Assembly (NCBI GenBank): GCA_039881145.1
Contig: JAYKKI010000009.1
Span: 13,471,001 to 13,535,000 of the forward strand
Direction of reading: 5' to 3'
Source of the DNA: Druceiella hillmani
Lineage: Eukaryota > Arthropoda > Insecta > Lepidoptera > Hepialidae
DNA: 64,000 bases
Numbering within the stretch: the first letter of the stretch is position 1; each line of letters opens with the position of its first letter. The notes under the pieces are model-generated. The model made no database searches. It had not been told where the DNA came from and worked only from the letters and a program-made list of their open reading frames with translations. The translations under genes and the position numbers were made by a program. Below are positions 60,300 to 64,000 of the stretch, in pieces.

Positions 60300-62390
60300 A
60301 CTTACAAAATACGAGGTAAGTATTGTTTTAAATATAATTAAAACTGACTTTTAACATTTTCTGTGATGCAGTGTTAGTGGCATGTTAAATGTCATATTTT
60401 CCGCTACTTTTAAAAATTAAATTAATATCTAAGCATTCAATTTTGGTACGCAAGCGTTATAATTTAGCCTTTTGTTTTCACCACCATGCTCCTGTATAAT
60501 TTAACCTTTGTTTTCACCACCATGCATTTAAGCTTAAAAGAATTACAAGGTAACAAGTAAACGGAATATGTTTTTCTTTTAATATATTAGTAGAGGCAAC
60601 ATTAGATATCAATTGTTTTTACATTATTTTGTTCTATGTCAGTTTAACTTAGCAAAAGTATAAACAGTATACCAGGTTTAAAATTACTAATTAGAACATT
60701 CAGTTAAATAATACAATATTATATATACTTGTATACAGCAAGTGTGTAATTTATATATATAATATAATATTTTATATGTTTGCGAATGAGTATCTTTGCG
60801 TTTTTGTGTATACTGGTAAATCTATAATTCTTCCTATATGTTTTTTCATTGCAACACGTCGAAACTCGCATTTCTACAATGAATTTGCACATATTTGTGT
60901 TAATACTTAATTATAATTTATTGGCATAAGTGGTTTCCATACACAGGAGCAAAAAAATGAAACATTTTTAAACACAGGGAAAATTTATACATATATTTTA
61001 AATGTAATTTTAGTAAAATAAATAGTTTTTGATTTGTGGCACTAAACTAACAGATATGGAAAAATGAGACAACAAAAAAATAAATTCTGTAAATATTAGT
61101 AATATTTAAGTATTTTTATCAAATAACATGCAACTGTTGATATTTATCATGGTACTTTAATGAATCGATTTAAACACGTTCAATTACTTTATCGTAACCG
61201 CAACACTTGAATAAATAAATTCTCAATGAACAAAATTAAACATGTAGGTACTAAAATGCTCGTAAACTATTCGAGTTTCTTAAGTAACCGTTTAAGATTT
61301 AATTGTATAAATAAAATTGTATCAGATATATTTAAATTTCATAATGTCTATACATAATCTCAAGAAGTTCTTTTCGAAAGTCACAGCGTTTCCCAGAAAC
61401 CGTTCGACTTCGATTATTATGTAAATTTGATATGATATTAGAGTATATTAATCCACATAATGCCTATTAGTACAAGAACCTATTAAGTTTTTGTTTGAGT
61501 ATATTCGAGTAAGCAAATATAAAATATTGTAATTTGCTTTCGGTCGCATTTGTTATGCCCGAAATTACAAAAGCAAATATTATGTATAAAAAAATTTATA
61601 TAAAATTTCTTCTAAAATACTAACAAAGATTTGAAATCCAATAGATTTTGAAAATGTTCAATACCTTTCTTACAGGCTTTTCAAAGACATACTGGGCAAT
61701 GCGGTTATATGGGGAAGAATAACATAAGGCTTTTAATATTTATATATTTAAATTTTGAAAATGATCTTCACTTGTATTTACCATGTTTTATAAGGATTAT
61801 TTTACATTTATAGAAACCTTTCCATTCTTTCTTATCGATCCGTAGCATACTTTTGTAAATAGAGCTACGATAACTATGCAATTCCTACAATTTCTTGTAC
61901 TTTTAGTCACCTTATGTAGGTGTGAATAGAGCATCTGAATGCATTTTTAAATATAACTCCAGAATATTTATAATTTCAAATGCATCTTTTTTCCAAATTG
62001 AATTCTGAAACCTAATTCCACATTCATCTTTGCATTTTTTGTACAAATTTTGACGATGTTCAAACATGATCTAAAAGTTGAAAACCAACTCTTGCTTTAT
62101 TTCTATATTTAATTTCTTTAGATTTTTTCTTTCAGTCAATAAGACTTAGCAGCGCTAATATTAAAAGAAATCAGTATCTACTGCTTTATGTTTTGTTTCA
62201 AACATTTAGATTTAATTCACATATTATAAACTGTCTTCCTTGACCTATGTATAAGTGACAAGTGAGAACTGATGAGTTATATTAATACCAAAATTCTAAC
62301 AGAAAGTTACTTGTTTTCTAGATATAGATACCTGTTCACAAACACTAAACTCGATTTAAGTATTCCGAGTAAAAAAGAATCACTATAAGA
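60300..62390 (-). repeat. Block S, copy 2 (inverted, without the LINE)
   Basis: The reverse complement matches 13270-14064 and 16658-18330. It passes straight through the LINE position at about 61671-61683. A local direct duplication of about 30 bases containing TTTTCACCACCATGC lies at about 60460-60526. Confidence 0.85.
61671..61683. other. Empty site for the 14-16 kb LINE
   Basis: Homology runs from AATCCAATAGATTTT (61636 onward; LINE 5' flank) through ACAGGCTTTTCA to AAGACATACT and CTTTTAATATT (LINE 3' flank). The diverged target corresponds to the ATATGCTTTTGG duplication of copy 1. Confidence 0.8.
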
Positions 62391-62402
62391 GTGAATACTC
62401 AG

Positions 62403-63940
62403 GGTGCCGCCTAACATCTTTGCTTTCAGTATTCGTTTTTATAAATTACCGTTATCTATGGGTCACGTAATTTACCCCGAAAATCTCTCCACTGTGATAA
62501 AGCTTTCAAGACCCGCCTCGCCCTAAAAATATTACTATTCCGTCCTATAAATATTCTTGATAGATGAGACTAGGTATGTGTGACGCATTTCAATTTCAGA
62601 TGAACGCGACGCTCACATACGGTGAGATGTTTCTCGCTATGAATAAATACATTATGCTGATAAAGTATTATTTGCATGCAAGGTTTAGCTATAGGCACTC
62701 TTCATATTCAACATTGTTTTCTATAAGTCGAGTTAACAATCGCGTATATTCATTTAAGTATACGACATTCAAGTAACTAAATACTATTTAATTGCGAGAT
62801 ATATTTTACAAAGCAGGTTAGTTATTTCACAAGGATAAGGAGGAAAAAAACTAACTAAACTATTTCTTTATTTCCAATATGAAATATTAATATATAATTT
62901 AATAAATATTTGGGGAGGCTCGACCAACTTTATCACGACTTTCTTTTTACGCAAAGAATACTCAATTTAATTTCGTACTTTTTTAAAAAGGTTTTTTTAA
63001 AAAATCAATTACATTTTAATTTTACTCAATTAATATTTACAATTAATTTTACATAATTTATTTTCATTTATTTTATAATAATTTTCTTAGAGGTCTCTTT
63101 GAGAAAACCTTTTAATGTATAACTTAAAAATTATAAATATTGAATAAAACATTTTCTATTAATATTTTTTTTATTATTTCGTTTTTCATACATTTTCACC
63201 TCATGGGCCTACACATGCACTCACACACGCCTTTCTTGAACACATGAATATGTACCTATGGAGTTGTGCATGCACGCACACATACAAACTCACGTACACG
63301 TTTTCCATAAACATATTTCTAATATGAAATGGGTTATAAAACGGCAAAAGTTAGTAATATGTACTAAGACATTATTAGCTAAGATTGAAGATTTGGCCAT
63401 TGAGATTATATTATCCCCTAGATGAGATTTGTCAAGGGAGATTTTAGAGAACAAAACTTTAATATAATATTAACATGTTGAAATAAAAATTCGATGATAG
63501 GGGACTACTCACTCACTCAATAGAAGAAGGTCACATCCTCCATAAGCGTTTAAATACATTTTAAATTAAGAAATAAATATAAAGATAAAATAAATAAATA
63601 CAAATATTACGATCGGAAAGTTAACTTTGACGCTTCCTGTTATCAACAAAATCAATGAAAACTCATTTAATTTATCAACATATTATAAGTAGCGTTGTCG
63701 TTCAGCCATGATAAAAAAAACCGAGCTCGAACTATTGGTGCGACTAATTGCATGACAATTAAAAAAAAATGTAATTTCAAGATCGTTTTGTCATACTCCA
63801 TTATATACATTATTATTTTGCCATATCAGTTCGAAAGTTTAGATCTTTACACAATTCATACTTTTGGAAATATCGATATGATGGTTTTCAAACTGTTTAA
63901 ATCGCTAAGTTCAACGATAATAGTTTTGTTGCAATGAATG
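62403..63940 (+). repeat. Block R, copy 4
   Basis: Collinear with 25725-27170, from TGCCGCCTAACAT through GGGTCACGTAA and the conserved peptide segment to the CAAACTGTTTAAATCGCTAAG stretch near 63910. It joins inverted block S at about 62395, the same junction as at 13265. Confidence 0.85.
62564..62776 (+). pseudogene. Conserved short frame in block R (unknown)
   Basis: A 70-codon frame in which MCDAFQFQMNAT and FLAMNKYIML are shared with the other three R copies (3-92; 13077-12985 minus; 25904-26010). Beyond KYYLHARF the copies diverge. All four stay open across the roughly 30 shared codons, but the segment is too short to prove coding. No family is recognised. AG/GTATGT just upstream could be a 5' splice site. 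Confidence 0.3.
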
Positions 63941-64000
63941 TGTAACAATTACACTATAGCTTTATAATCATTAAATTTATTTTATAAAATACATTGTCAA

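Overview
The window looks like AT-rich insect nuclear DNA. The evidence is very low coding density, many long (TA)n microsatellites, clusters of AACCT-type pentamers resembling the insect telomere repeat, and remnants of transposon families common in arthropods (Jockey and RTE LINEs, copia, mariner). The species cannot be named from this sequence. I find no intact host gene, no tRNA and no rRNA. Every recognisable protein is a decayed transposon protein.

Layout. Most of the window is a mosaic of five diverged repeat blocks in direct and inverted copies, here called P, Q, R, S and T. Block limits were found by eye and are approximate. Order: R end (1-95), P (93-7538), Q (7770-12440), R inverted (12465-13262), S (13270-18330), T (19450-21950) with an inverted second arm (22150-23216), Q part (23495-25620), R (25725-27170), Q inverted (27440-33140), P (33190-39438). 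After a stretch with no copy elsewhere in the window (about 41.0-57.6 kb) come T (57600-60070), S inverted (60300-62390) and R (62403-63940).

Transposons. A copia-type retrotransposon lies in both P copies, so it predates that duplication. Both copies keep a candidate 5' LTR and a primer-binding site like that of Drosophila copia. A 5'-truncated Jockey-clade LINE (14077-16645) is in one S copy only. It has a 12-bp target-site duplication, and the other S copy (about 61.67 kb) is the empty site. The 41-57 kb stretch holds an RTE-clade LINE remnant, a mariner pseudogene preceded by a heat-shock-element-like array, two other LINE fragments, several hairpins, and three related foldback-type elements.

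Most interesting signal. The foldback elements at 44.3, 51.2 and 52.3 kb carry a 41-nt motif that folds as a minimal type I hammerhead ribozyme: CTGAAGA core, stem II, GAAA, a 3-bp stem III and a GTC cleavage triplet. In the 51.2 and 52.3 kb elements it occurs as a head-to-head inverted pair. One arm of each pair is intact and the other is mutated.
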